This document shows positions 28,105 through 36,813 of a DNA stretch of 64,000 bases, piece after piece. The position numbers and the translations under genes were made by a program. Each line of letters opens with the position of its first letter. Position 1 is the stretch's first letter. The DNA is from Shewanella ulleungensis (lineage in GTDB: Bacteria > Pseudomonadota > Gammaproteobacteria > Enterobacterales > Shewanellaceae): positions 28,445 through 92,444 of the forward strand of contig NZ_BMQW01000014.1 in assembly GCF_014648315.1 (NCBI RefSeq), in the 5' to 3' direction. Below the pieces are notes generated by a model. The model made no database searches. It worked only from the letters and a program-made list of their open reading frames with translations, and had not been told where the DNA came from.

Positions 28105-28503
28105 TTACTTTCGATGCAATCTTAAAATCAATTCAGCTTCTGCCTTGGGTAGCTCGCACTCTTGAATTAGCTCATCAATACCCGCCCCTAGCGCAACCAT
28201 TTTAACGGCACGAGAATACAATTTAGCTTGTGGGTCTTGCTGGCTAGATTCTTCAAGCATATCAGATTGTTGAGCAAGCTTTTTTTCTAACTCAACGACT
28301 CGCCGGCCAACACCAATTGTTCCGCTTCGCAATTCTTGTAATTCGCGTTTTACAGCTTCACGTTGGCGATCACTTTCTTTAACCAGCACGGTTAATGCGT
28401 CGACTTTAGTCTTTAGCTTACGTGATTGTTTTTGTAAATAAACCACCAAACCGAGACAGGCAACTACGGAAACTAGCACTGCAATTAAAAATTCATCACC
28501 CAT
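28105..28503 (-). CDS. DUF2802 membrane-anchored coiled-coil protein
   Basis: A 132-residue protein with one N-terminal transmembrane segment (FLIAVLVSVVACLGLVVYL) followed by a charged heptad-type coiled coil (KLKTKVDALTVLVKESDRQREAVKRELQELR). The C-terminal helix LGAGIDELIQECELPKAEAELILRLH resembles a small helix-turn-helix. This DUF2802 gene regularly closes the polar chemotaxis operon in Vibrio and Shewanella, but its function is unknown. The ATG at 28503 has AGG 6 nt upstream; an in-frame TTG at 28521 is not supported. Confidence 0.8.
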   Translation of the reverse strand: MGDEFLIAVLVSVVACLGLVVYLQKQSRKLKTKVDALTVLVKESDRQREAVKRELQELRSGTIGVGRRVVELEKKLAQQSDMLEESSQQDPQAKLYSRAVKMVALGAGIDELIQECELPKAEAELILRLHRK

Positions 28504-28540
28504 TACATACCTACATTGCAATTACATAAAAGCAAAATAA

Positions 28541-28566
28541 AAAGCCAACAAACAATGGTTGGCTTT
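28541..28566 (-). terminator. Hairpin between cheW and the DUF2802 gene
   Basis: Stem AAAGCCAAC / GTTGGCTTT. Read on the minus strand it is followed by TTTTTATTTTG. It probably ends or attenuates the che transcript after cheW. Confidence 0.75.
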
Positions 28567-28584
28567 AGGATTACAAATTAAAAA

Positions 28585-29079
28585 TTAAAGCTGTGTTAAT
28601 TCAACCCACTCGTCATCTGATAATAACTTATCAAGGTCAACCAAAATCAATAATTCATTATCACGATTACTCACGCCTTGAATAAACTTAGCACTTTCTT
28701 CAGTACCTACATTTGGTGCGTTATCGATTTCTGAGCGACGTAAATAAACCACTTCAGCGACACTATCGACTAAAATACCAATCACTTGTTTTTCGGCTTC
28801 GATAATCACAATACGAGTTGAATCATCAAGCTCTGCTGATTGCAAACCAAAACGTGAGCGAGTATCAATGACAGTTACAACATTGCCACGAAGGTTAATA
28901 ATACCGAGTACATAATCAGGCGCACCCGGTACAGGTGCTATCTCGGTATAACGCAAAACTTCTTGAACTTGCATTACATTAATGCCGTAGGTTTCATTGT
29001 CTAACTTAAATGTTACCCATTGTAATACTGCATCGTCTTTACCCGCAGCAACCGCTGCTACACTTCTAGAATCGCTCAT
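28585..29079 (-). CDS. cheW: CheW, chemotaxis coupling protein
   Basis: Adaptor that links chemoreceptors to CheA in the cytoplasmic array. The 164-residue protein is a single CheW domain: WVTFKLDNETYGINVMQVQEVLRY, PDYVLGIINLRGNVVTVIDTR and ILVDSVAEVVYL are diagnostic. The ATG begins 2 nt after the parP stop with GAGG upstream, so translation is probably coupled. Confidence 0.96.
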   Translation of the reverse strand: MSDSRSVAAVAAGKDDAVLQWVTFKLDNETYGINVMQVQEVLRYTEIAPVPGAPDYVLGIINLRGNVVTVIDTRSRFGLQSAELDDSTRIVIIEAEKQVIGILVDSVAEVVYLRRSEIDNAPNVGTEESAKFIQGVSNRDNELLILVDLDKLLSDDEWVELTQL

Positions 29080-29081
29080 AG

Positions 29082-30149
29082 TTAACCTCGGTCAATCGAA
29101 TCCTGACAACCTAAACCTGCATCAAGCATTTCTATCAATGCTTGTACATGCAAAATGCCACACATTTGTTGTTTTACTACCCCAGCAAGCCAAGGACGCT
29201 TACCCGGTTTTTCACGCCAATTGACGTGTGATTTGTCTATCTTCACGGCATTAACCAATGACTCACAGGTTAACCCCCAAGAACTATTTTCTAACATAAC
29301 AAGATATTGATAGTTTACTGTTTCTGCCAGTGCTGGTGTATATTTTTCTGGCATAACCCAAGCACAGGTATCAACCACATTAATTTTACTGTCACGGTGA
29401 GTTTGCACTCCTTTAAACCACGACGGTCTTCCAATAAGATGGTTAATTTTCTCTATCTTTATAATGCCACCTAAACTCACTAATGGCACGGCTAAGGTTA
29501 AGCCAGCAACATTAAAGAACAATACCTGAAACTCATCATCTAACACTTCTTGTAAATTTTGAGTAATACTCGGCGGTGTCGCCCCTGTTTGAGTTTGCAA
29601 CACTTCTCGTGCAGCTTTTTCTTCAGCGAGCTTGTCATGTTTAATAATAGCGTCTTTTAATTCAGCTAGCGCACTATTATCAGTTTTTATATCGACTAAC
29701 GGTTTGATTTCTTTATCCGTTAATGACGTTTTTTGTATATTTGCACTTTTTAGCGCAGGTTGCTCAATAGGTGTCGCCTCGGTCTGGCTTATGGCCTGGC
29801 GTACTCTTTCTGCACTGGCTTTAATTTGCAGTTTTATATCAGTATTTTTATCTGAATGTGACACTGCAGATAACAGCTTCTCAAGCGCCAGTTTATCAAC
29901 TTGTGTTGTCGGTTCAGCAAAACTGCGGGCGACCACTGTTTTTGATTGTGATGCAAATGAAGACTCAGGTTTACTGGTCACATTTAGAGTATCAAGCGCT
30001 GACTTACTGTCTACTGACGATTTATACTGACTCGCTGTAGGGGCTGCGACTGACTTAGTTTCAGGTGCTATTGCAGGCTGGGCTGTTGCCGGTTCCTGTA
30101 ATAAAATACTGAAATAATCAAAAACAGTTTCATCAACCGATTTTGACAT
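29082..30149 (-). CDS. parP: ParP, CheW-like protein for polar placement of chemotaxis arrays
   Basis: A 355-residue protein with a long Ala/Ser/Thr/Lys-rich N-terminal region and a C-terminal CheW-like domain from about residue 205 (FQVLFFNVAGLTLAVPLVSLGGIIKIEKI). In Vibrio the gene between parC and cheW encodes ParP, which binds ParC and the CheA linker to hold arrays at the pole. Gene order here is the same. The ATG at 30149 is preceded by GGGAG at 7 nt and overlaps the parC end by 17 nt. A longer frame exists upstream but has no ribosome site. Confidence 0.88.
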   Translation of the reverse strand: MSKSVDETVFDYFSILLQEPATAQPAIAPETKSVAAPTASQYKSSVDSKSALDTLNVTSKPESSFASQSKTVVARSFAEPTTQVDKLALEKLLSAVSHSDKNTDIKLQIKASAERVRQAISQTEATPIEQPALKSANIQKTSLTDKEIKPLVDIKTDNSALAELKDAIIKHDKLAEEKAAREVLQTQTGATPPSITQNLQEVLDDEFQVLFFNVAGLTLAVPLVSLGGIIKIEKINHLIGRPSWFKGVQTHRDSKINVVDTCAWVMPEKYTPALAETVNYQYLVMLENSSWGLTCESLVNAVKIDKSHVNWREKPGKRPWLAGVVKQQMCGILHVQALIEMLDAGLGCQDSIDRG

Positions 30150-30927
30150 GCGAAAACTCCCGAGCGTATAAAAAATCAAGCAGACGATTATATGCTTTGA
30201 CCCCACGACTTGTCGCAGAATAATGTGACGCGGGTAAATGCGCTAAGCTGGCATCTCTGAATTTGGTATCGACTGGGATCACGTCATTGGGCCACAATGT
30301 TTGTCCATATTTGTCTTGTAAAAACTGTAACGCAATGGGTGATGCTTTGGTGCGTTTATCGTACATTGTTGGTAACACAGTATAACTATAGCGAGTCTTT
30401 TTAGAACGGCCCATAATTTCCATGGTTTTCACCATTCTCTCCAAGCCTTTTATTGCTAAAAACTCAGTCTGCACCGGAATGATAATATGTTGACTCGCAG
30501 CTAAAGCATTAACCATCAATACACCAAGTACTGGAGGACAATCAATAATTGCCACATCATACTTGTCTTCAACTAATGACAATAAATTACGTAACACTAG
30601 TCCCATGCCTTCTTGATGCCCTAAAGAGCGGTCAAGTGTAGCAAGTGCCATGTTGGCAGGAATAATATCTAAGCCTTCTATTTGAGTAGATATAACATTT
30701 TGCATAATCATTTCTTGAGTCAACGCTTGATGATTTAAAAAAACATCATAAAGCGAACCAGGCACTTCTTCAGAGTCTATACCTAAGTAATAACCCAGTG
30801 ACGCATGGGGATCAGTATCAATCATCAACACACGTTGACCACGTTTAACTAATGCTCCAGCTAAACTGGCTACGGTGGTCGTTTTACCCACACCGCCTTT
30901 TTGATTTGCTACAGTCCATACTTTCAA
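30133..30927 (-). CDS. parC: ParC, ParA-family ATPase for chemotaxis array localisation
   Basis: MinD/ParA-type ATPase of 264 residues with a deviant Walker A motif QKGGVGKTTT at residues 9-18, DTDPHASLGYYL, and Walker B-like VAIIDCPP. In this gene position (cheB, parC, parP, cheW) the protein is the Vibrio-type ParC that recruits chemotaxis arrays to the old pole. It is unlikely to be a chromosome-partition ParA because no parB or parS is nearby. The start codon appears to be TTG at 30927, with GAGAGG upstream. Confidence 0.9.
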   Translation of the reverse strand: MKVWTVANQKGGVGKTTTVASLAGALVKRGQRVLMIDTDPHASLGYYLGIDSEEVPGSLYDVFLNHQALTQEMIMQNVISTQIEGLDIIPANMALATLDRSLGHQEGMGLVLRNLLSLVEDKYDVAIIDCPPVLGVLMVNALAASQHIIIPVQTEFLAIKGLERMVKTMEIMGRSKKTRYSYTVLPTMYDKRTKASPIALQFLQDKYGQTLWPNDVIPVDTKFRDASLAHLPASHYSATSRGVKAYNRLLDFLYAREFSHVKIG

Positions 30928-30964
30928 AAAAAGCCTCTCAACTTATCAATATTCGATAGAATGC

Positions 30965-31420
30965 TCATTGTTGTTTTTGTTGCTTATCTTCTCGAGTAGT
31001 GACTCGAATACCACCATTAGGCAAGCTAATTACTTTAACGCCTTGAGCGTTTTCAGATACTATAACTTCTTGTAATGGTAATGTCTGTGAGCTGTCAGCC
31101 GATGGTGATAATTTGTCATTACTAGCCGCTTCCGCTCCAGGGCCAATGAACACACTTTTGGCCTCATCTTTATCGGTTTTAGTAATCATAGCTTGGGTTT
31201 GCTCTGGATGCGTTAACAACCAATTGGCAATATTTTCAGCTTGTTCTTCTGGAACCATCAACAACACTTGTGAAGCTTTGAGTTGCTCAATCTCTTTTGA
31301 GAGCAAGATCATTTTTCGATGCGAATCGGCATATAAGCTTCCTAACACAACGATGGCGATAAAGCACAAAAATAAGCCTAAGGTCAGCTTAGTGATTAAT
31401 GATGTCGCAGTATTAGCCAC
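30965..31420 (-). CDS. Small membrane-anchored protein between cheB and parC
   Basis: A 151-residue protein not recognised as a named family. One N-terminal membrane segment (LTLGLFLCFIAIVVLGSLYA) is followed by a predicted helix (SHRKMILLSKEIEQLKASQVLL). A low-complexity middle and a basic Gln-rich tail (TREDKQQKQQ) complete it. The GTG start overlaps the cheB stop by 8 nt and has AAGAG upstream, so it is translated with the che operon. Its position suggests a role in array function or placement, which is inference. Confidence 0.75.
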   Translation of the reverse strand: MANTATSLITKLTLGLFLCFIAIVVLGSLYADSHRKMILLSKEIEQLKASQVLLMVPEEQAENIANWLLTHPEQTQAMITKTDKDEAKSVFIGPGAEAASNDKLSPSADSSQTLPLQEVIVSENAQGVKVISLPNGGIRVTTREDKQQKQQ

Positions 31421-32639
31421 GACTGGTCTCTTTTAAAATAGCATCCGCCATGTTGTCAAGCGCGATAGAATGTACAGCGATTCCTGTCGAGGCAACCGCT
31501 TGCGGCATTCCATAAACAACGCAACTGGCTTCATCTTGAGCCCAAATAGTCGCCCCAGCAGACTTAAGCATTCTGGCGCCTTCGCGGCCATCGGCTCCCA
31601 TTCCTGTTAATACCACAGCCAATACATCACCACCATAAGCCTTAGACGCAGACGCAAAAGTAATATCTACCGATGGTTTGTAGTTCATGTCTGCATTACC
31701 AGCCAGTACTTTTAGGCGCGCAGTCATACCCGCACGCTCTAACATTAACTGCATACCACCGGGCGCAAGATACGCACAACCAGAGCGCATTACGTCGCCA
31801 TTTTGTGCTTCTTTCACTTCAATTTTACATAACGAGTTTAAACGAGCGGCAAATGCGGGTGTAAACGCGGCAGGCATATGCTGAATGAGTACAATAGGAT
31901 GCGGGTAATTAGCCGGAAATGCCGTCAATACTTTTTGCAGTGCAACAGGCCCTCCAGTGGAGGTGCCAATGAGTAAGACCTTGTACTGCTTTCCACTGGC
32001 TCGAATAGTCGACGTTGATGTCGCTACGGGGGTGGATTGTCGCTCAGAAGATGCAGAAGTTAATCCACCTCGTGATGACAATGGTGAACTACTTGTCGTT
32101 GGGGTAACGGAGTTAAGTCTTGAACCTAACGGTCGACTAGTCGCTCTTAAACTGCTTTCAGATAAGCTAGCAGAACGGCGAGGTTCTACTGTGTTAGTAG
32201 ATAAAGAGCTTGGAGTAGATAACGTGCTCGGTCGATACATTCGTCTTCGACCCAACGCTTTTATGCGCTGTTGCAACAAACTAATAGCATCATCTTTATT
32301 GGTCGCGATGTCTTCAAAACGTTTGGGAAGAAAGTCGAGCGCACCAGCTTCTAGCGCATCGAGTGTCGCTTTAGCCCCATCATGGGTTAAAGAAGAAAAC
32401 ATCAAAATAGGAGTAGGATTGTTAGCCATAATCTCACGGACAGCACTAATACCGTCCATAACCGGCATTTCGATGTCCATAGTGATTACTTGAGGTTTTA
32501 ATTTTGCAGCCATATCAACCGCTTCTCTGCCATTCACAGCAACAGCAACGACTTCGAGATCAGGATCTTGATTAACAATCTCACTGACTCGACGTCGAAA
32601 AAAGCTAGAATCGTCTACAACTAGTACTTTTATGGCCAT
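31413..32639 (-). CDS. cheB: CheB, receptor methylesterase/glutamine deamidase response regulator
   Basis: Removes methyl groups from chemoreceptors when phosphorylated by CheA. The receiver domain has DDSSFFRRR and phospho-acceptor Asp55 in VITMDIEMP. A Ser/Thr/Arg-rich linker spans about residues 140-215. The esterase domain has the catalytic Ser in LIGTSTGGPVAL, His in LIQHMP and Asp in LTGMGADGREG. The 408-residue length is long because of the linker. ATG with AAGGAA upstream. It lies 30 nt after cheA. Confidence 0.96.
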   Translation of the reverse strand: MAIKVLVVDDSSFFRRRVSEIVNQDPDLEVVAVAVNGREAVDMAAKLKPQVITMDIEMPVMDGISAVREIMANNPTPILMFSSLTHDGAKATLDALEAGALDFLPKRFEDIATNKDDAISLLQQRIKALGRRRMYRPSTLSTPSSLSTNTVEPRRSASLSESSLRATSRPLGSRLNSVTPTTSSSPLSSRGGLTSASSERQSTPVATSTSTIRASGKQYKVLLIGTSTGGPVALQKVLTAFPANYPHPIVLIQHMPAAFTPAFAARLNSLCKIEVKEAQNGDVMRSGCAYLAPGGMQLMLERAGMTARLKVLAGNADMNYKPSVDITFASASKAYGGDVLAVVLTGMGADGREGARMLKSAGATIWAQDEASCVVYGMPQAVASTGIAVHSIALDNMADAILKETSRG

Positions 32640-32669
32640 TTAATTCCTTAACTTATGGAACTTTTATTT

Positions 32670-34898
32670 TTATTTTTTGTTTTTAGCGTAATGCTTAAGT
32701 AAACCAGGAATATCCAAAATAAGTGCAATACCACCGTCAGAGGTAATAGTCGCTCCAGCCATACCGGGCGTACCTTGCAACATACTGCCTAACGGTTTAA
32801 TAACCACTTCTTCTTGACCAATAAGAGCGTCAACAACAAAACCAATTTGTATCGTGCCAAGCTGCACAATAACAACATGGCCATGCTTTTTATCTCCATG
32901 CTTAAACTTCGTTTTCTTGCTATGAAGCCAATGCTCGAGATAAAACAATGGCACTGCTTTATTACGGAAAATTACCGTTAATTGGCCATCAACAATATTG
33001 GTTTTCGTTAAATCTAAATTAAAGATTTCATTAACACTCGACAACGGTAACGCAAATACTTGCTTAGACACATCTACCATTAATGTAGGCATAATCGCCA
33101 AGGTTAACGGTACTTTAATCTCAAGAACAGTGCCTTTGCCTTTCATTGAATCAATGTGGACAGTACCGTTTAACTGATTAATACGGGTTTTAACCACATC
33201 CATTCCTACACCGCGGCCTGAAATATCAGATATCTCGACCTTGGTTGAGAAACCAGGAGCAAAAATCAGGTTATAAGCTTCGTTATCAGTCATTCTTGAT
33301 GCGGCATCTTCGTCTAGCACACCACGCGAGATAGCAATCTGTTTTAGCTTTTCTGGATCCATCCCTGCGCCATCATCCTCAATTTTGAGCAGGATATGGT
33401 CGCCTTCTTGACTGGCCGATAATGTAATGGTACCCGTTCGCGATTTACCATTGGCTTCGCGAGTAATTGGCATTTCGATACCATGATCGACTGAGTTTCT
33501 CACTAAGTGGACTAAAGGATCGGCTAATGCTTCAACTAAGTTTTTATCAAGATCGGTTTCTTCACCAATCATGATGAGATCAATTTCTTTATTTAACGTC
33601 CGAGCTAAATCTCGCACAACCCTAGGGAACCGGCCAAATACTTTCTTAATTGGCTGCATTCGGGTTTTCATTACCGCGCCTTGTAAATCTGCAGTAACAA
33701 GATCAAGGTTCGCTAACGCTTTAGACATTTCTTCGTCTTCGCGAGTAATCCCTAAACTGACTAAGCGATTACGTACTAACACTAATTCGCCAACCATATT
33801 CATGATCTGGTCTAAACGAGCGGTATCAACACGAACGGTAGTTTCGCCTTGTGGTACAGCGTTGGCTTTAGCCGCTGCGGGTACAGGAACTTTGTCTTTG
33901 GCGACTTCAACTTTAGGAACTGGAACTGCTGCAGGCGTTGTTTTGGCAACCGGTGCAGGCGCAACTGTTTTTGGCGCTTCTGGTGCTTTAGGCGTAGGAT
34001 TAGCCGTAACCACAGGAGCTGCTTTAGCAACCACTGGAGCACTGCCTTTACCATGTAACTCATCTAATAAACGTTCAAATTCATCATCAGTGATTTCATC
34101 AGAGTCGACCAACGGCTCAACAATAGGCTCAGCCGGTTTAATTTTTTCAGTGACGGTTTCTGCTTTAGCTTTAAACGATCCAGATCCATGAAGCTCATCG
34201 AGCAATGCTTCAAACTCGTCATCGGTAATCTCATCACTATTGCTTGATGATGCGCTGGCCGATTTGGGTTCTATGGTGTCTTGTTTTACAGGAGAAGAAC
34301 TCGCTGATGTAGGGCTTTTACCAGAACCATGTAAGGCGTCTAATAATGCTTCAAATTCAGACTCGTCAATATCATCGATTCCAGCAGAGTCGAGCGCTGG
34401 GGATGATTGAACACTAATGTCTTCGACATATTCAGGCTCAGAAATGTCTACAGCTTCTTCAATGATTTCAGGTTCAACTGTTGATTGGCCCATTTCAGAC
34501 GGTAAAGGAGCACCAGAGCTTAATAATTTGAGTTTTGCTAGTAAGTCTGAATCAGCGGGGTCTTGTTGTTGTCCTTGTTGAGTTTGAGCAAACATAGTAT
34601 TGATTGCATCAACAGCCTGCAAAATAATGTCCATTAACTCTGCATTGACAACGCGTTTACCTGTTCGTAAAAGATCGAACGTGTTTTCTGCTTCGTGACA
34701 CACGTCAACCATCGGAGTTAGGCTTAAAAAGCCTGCTCCACCTTTTACCGTGTGGAATCCACGAAAAATAGCATTAAGTAAATCACCGTCATCAGGATTA
34801 TTTTCAAGAGCGACCAACTGCTCTTGTAGAAGCTCTAAAATCTCACCAGCTTCAATTAAAAAGTCCTGGAGTATCTCTTCATCAACATCAAATGACAT
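32670..34898 (-). CDS. cheA: CheA, chemotaxis histidine kinase
   Basis: Kinase of the polar chemotaxis array. The P1/Hpt domain carries the phosphorylated His49 in FHTVKGGAGF. No obvious P2 CheY-binding domain follows. Instead residues about 110-345 are a low-complexity linker with three copies of a DDEFEALLDELHG-like motif (177-193, 223-240, 267-285). Then come the dimerisation domain (TARLDQIMNMVGELVLVRNRL), the ATPase with HLVRNSVDHGIE and DDGAGMD, and the CheW-like P5 domain. ATG with AGGAG upstream. The linker may also contain the ParP-binding localisation region described in Vibrio CheA. Confidence 0.96.
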   Translation of the reverse strand: MSFDVDEEILQDFLIEAGEILELLQEQLVALENNPDDGDLLNAIFRGFHTVKGGAGFLSLTPMVDVCHEAENTFDLLRTGKRVVNAELMDIILQAVDAINTMFAQTQQGQQQDPADSDLLAKLKLLSSGAPLPSEMGQSTVEPEIIEEAVDISEPEYVEDISVQSSPALDSAGIDDIDESEFEALLDALHGSGKSPTSASSSPVKQDTIEPKSASASSSNSDEITDDEFEALLDELHGSGSFKAKAETVTEKIKPAEPIVEPLVDSDEITDDEFERLLDELHGKGSAPVVAKAAPVVTANPTPKAPEAPKTVAPAPVAKTTPAAVPVPKVEVAKDKVPVPAAAKANAVPQGETTVRVDTARLDQIMNMVGELVLVRNRLVSLGITREDEEMSKALANLDLVTADLQGAVMKTRMQPIKKVFGRFPRVVRDLARTLNKEIDLIMIGEETDLDKNLVEALADPLVHLVRNSVDHGIEMPITREANGKSRTGTITLSASQEGDHILLKIEDDGAGMDPEKLKQIAISRGVLDEDAASRMTDNEAYNLIFAPGFSTKVEISDISGRGVGMDVVKTRINQLNGTVHIDSMKGKGTVLEIKVPLTLAIMPTLMVDVSKQVFALPLSSVNEIFNLDLTKTNIVDGQLTVIFRNKAVPLFYLEHWLHSKKTKFKHGDKKHGHVVIVQLGTIQIGFVVDALIGQEEVVIKPLGSMLQGTPGMAGATITSDGGIALILDIPGLLKHYAKNKK

Positions 34899-34913
34899 TA
34901 AATTGACTCCTAA

Positions 34914-35651
34914 TTAGAAACCCAGACTTGATAGCAGATCATCAACTTCATCCTGACCCGTGACCACGTCTTCACGTAACTCAGCGTTCATGATTGGGCC
35001 TTCTGCCTCTATCTTATTATCTTTGACTGCAGGTAATGACTCAGTAGTATGTTCACCGAAGACGGTCAACATTGACACTAAATTACTCTCTACTTCGCGC
35101 ACTAGTTCAATCACTCGGCGGATCATCTGACCGGTTAAATCTTGGAAGTCCTGCGCCATCAATATTTGATTGAGCAATTCACGAAGACGGTTAGAGTCAT
35201 GCTCGCTATTAGACATAAACTGCTGAACATCATGGCAAAGTGATTTAAACTCACCTAACTCGATGTCACGACGCATCAGTTTATCCCACATAGGCGTTAC
35301 AGATTGAATGTTGCTTATAATGGTATCGGCCAAAGGCAAACATTCTTCAACCGCATCCATGGTTTTATTAGCAGCCTGCTCTGTCATGTCAATAACGTAG
35401 TTCAATCGTTCCTTAGCATCCGGTATTTCGGTGTTAGCTAATTCAGATAATCGGTTATCGACTTGAAAATCTTTTAGTGCGCTATGCAATTGGCGAGTGA
35501 GCTTACCGACTTCTTCAAACAGCTCACGCTGCAGAGGAGTCGCTAGATCTCTAATTAATTCGTCAGCTTTATCTTGCTCTCCCGCCGATAGCAGTTCAAC
35601 AAGTTGCTGGGCCTGTTCGAGAGTAATTAACCCCGATATTGATGCCTGCAT
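34914..35651 (-). CDS. cheZ: CheZ, CheY-P phosphatase
   Basis: Dephosphorylates CheY-P. The 245-residue helical protein has the catalytic region AQDFQDLTGQMIRRV, with the acid and glutamine used to attack CheY-P. The C-terminal peptide GQDEVDDLLSSLGF is the CheY-binding tail seen across CheZ proteins. ATG with AAGGATAAG upstream. It lies between cheY and cheA with short spacers, so it is in the same operon. Confidence 0.95.
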   Translation of the reverse strand: MQASISGLITLEQAQQLVELLSAGEQDKADELIRDLATPLQRELFEEVGKLTRQLHSALKDFQVDNRLSELANTEIPDAKERLNYVIDMTEQAANKTMDAVEECLPLADTIISNIQSVTPMWDKLMRRDIELGEFKSLCHDVQQFMSNSEHDSNRLRELLNQILMAQDFQDLTGQMIRRVIELVREVESNLVSMLTVFGEHTTESLPAVKDNKIEAEGPIMNAELREDVVTGQDEVDDLLSSLGF

Positions 35652-35664
35652 GACTTATCCTTGC

Positions 35665-36048
35665 TTATGCGAGTCGTTCAAAGATTTTATCTAACTTTTC
35701 TTTTAACGTAGCGGCTGTGAACGGTTTAACAACATAACCGTTAACACCAGCTTGGGCCGCAGCAATGATTTGTTCACGCTTAGCTTCAGCGGTAACCATT
35801 AATACGGGTAAATGTTTTAGTGAATCATCTGCACGGATTGCTCGAAGTAAATCAATACCCTGCATTCCCGGCATGTTCCAGTCGGTTACAACAAAGTCAA
35901 AATCACCTTTTTGTAACATAGGTAGGGCTGTTGAGCCATCATCTGCTTCTTGGGTATTATTAAATCCCAAGTCTCGCAACAAGTTCTTAATGATACGTCT
36001 CATTGTTGAAAAATCGTCAACAATAAGAATCTTCATATTCTTGTCCAA
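35665..36048 (-). CDS. cheY: CheY, chemotaxis response regulator
   Basis: Single receiver domain of 127 residues. Phospho-acceptor Asp56 in VVTDWNMPGM, acidic pair DDFSTMRR, the switch Thr in MVTAEAK and the lysine in VVKPFTA are all present. CheY-P binds FliM at the motor switch. The start is TTG at 36048 because GGAGG is spaced 5 nt upstream and the resulting N-terminus (MDKNMKILIVDD) aligns in length with E. coli CheY. An internal ATG at 36036 would lack a ribosome site. Confidence 0.96.
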   Translation of the reverse strand: MDKNMKILIVDDFSTMRRIIKNLLRDLGFNNTQEADDGSTALPMLQKGDFDFVVTDWNMPGMQGIDLLRAIRADDSLKHLPVLMVTAEAKREQIIAAAQAGVNGYVVKPFTAATLKEKLDKIFERLA

Positions 36049-36053
36049 GGTTT

Positions 36054-36058
36054 CCTCC
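36054..36058 (-). promoter_or_regulatory. Strong ribosome binding site deciding the cheY TTG start
   Basis: GGAGG on the minus strand, 5 nt before TTG at 36048, favours the TTG over the internal ATG four codons later. Confidence 0.6.
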
Positions 36059-36093
36059 GGTGAGCTGACACTCGTTTGCTCTATAATTAGTTA

Positions 36094-36813
36094 TTATTCT
36101 TGTGTCCAATGCTTGAGTTTGGCTTTTAGTCTGAGCATAGCCTGACTTAATATCTGGCTAACTCGCGACTCACTTACCTCAAGGATGGCACCAATTTCTT
36201 TTAAGTTTAATGCTTCGTCATAATATAACGACAGCACTAAAGCATCTCTTTCTGGCAAGGTTTTGATTGCTTCAACCAATGCAGATTGGAACTGAGTCTC
36301 GGCTAGAGAATCAAAAGCTTCATCAGGTGATTCATCGTCTGTGGTTAACACATCTTGTGAAACACCAAGGTCTTCTATGCCTATGATTTTACCGACAGAA
36401 ACATCATTTAAGATATGATGGTACTCATCGAGAGACATATCAAGTTTTTCAGCAATTTCTGTGTCTCGTGCATCACGCCCTAACTCTTGTTCAAGTTCGT
36501 CAATGACATGGGCTACACGGCGATTATTACGATGAACTGAGCGCGGAACCCAGTCACCGCGGCGAATTTCGTCAATCATTGCGCCACGAATACGAATGCC
36601 AGCAAAGGTTTCAAATTTAGCGCCTTTGTTGCCATCAAATTTTGATGAAGCTTCAAGAAGCCCCATCATACCTGCTTGTAATAAATCATCCAGTTGCACT
36701 GATGCTGGCAGCCTTGCCAACATATGATGAGCAATGCGTTTCACCAACGGTGCATACTGTTCAACAATCGATGTTTTGTTATCGAACTGAGTATACGCTG
36801 CGGCTTTATTCAC
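36094..36813 (-). CDS. fliA: FliA, flagellar sigma factor sigma-28
   Basis: Sigma-28 of RNA polymerase for late flagellar and chemotaxis genes, about 239 residues. Region 2 shows YAPLVKRIAHHMLARLPASVQLDDLLQAGMMGLL and FETFAGIRIRGAMIDEIRR. Region 4 shows LPERDALVLSLYYDEALNLKEIGAILEVSESRVSQ. The start is placed at GTG 36813 (MNKAAAYTQFDN), with AGGA spaced 7 nt upstream; six more residues are open before it. It overlaps the flhG stop by 8 nt. Confidence 0.95.
   Translation of the reverse strand: MNKAAAYTQFDNKTSIVEQYAPLVKRIAHHMLARLPASVQLDDLLQAGMMGLLEASSKFDGNKGAKFETFAGIRIRGAMIDEIRRGDWVPRSVHRNNRRVAHVIDELEQELGRDARDTEIAEKLDMSLDEYHHILNDVSVGKIIGIEDLGVSQDVLTTDDESPDEAFDSLAETQFQSALVEAIKTLPERDALVLSLYYDEALNLKEIGAILEVSESRVSQILSQAMLRLKAKLKHWTQE

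Noticed and set aside
29632..30030. 132-residue open frame on the plus strand opposite parP
   Set aside because: It mirrors the low-complexity part of parP and has no supporting promoter or motif.
30133..30927. ParA-like gene considered as a chromosome or plasmid partition gene marking an origin
   Set aside because: No parB, parS-like sites or dnaA are nearby, and the gene sits between cheB and parP as in the Vibrio ParC chemotaxis system.
31957..32493. 178-residue open frame on the plus strand opposite cheB
   Set aside because: It is antisense to the conserved receiver and linker of CheB and shows no protein family features.
33571..34191. 206-residue open frame on the plus strand opposite cheA
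   Set aside because: It lies wholly antisense to the strongly conserved CheA linker. Its Ser/Thr/Ala-rich sequence mirrors the codon bias of cheA, and it has no recognisable motif.
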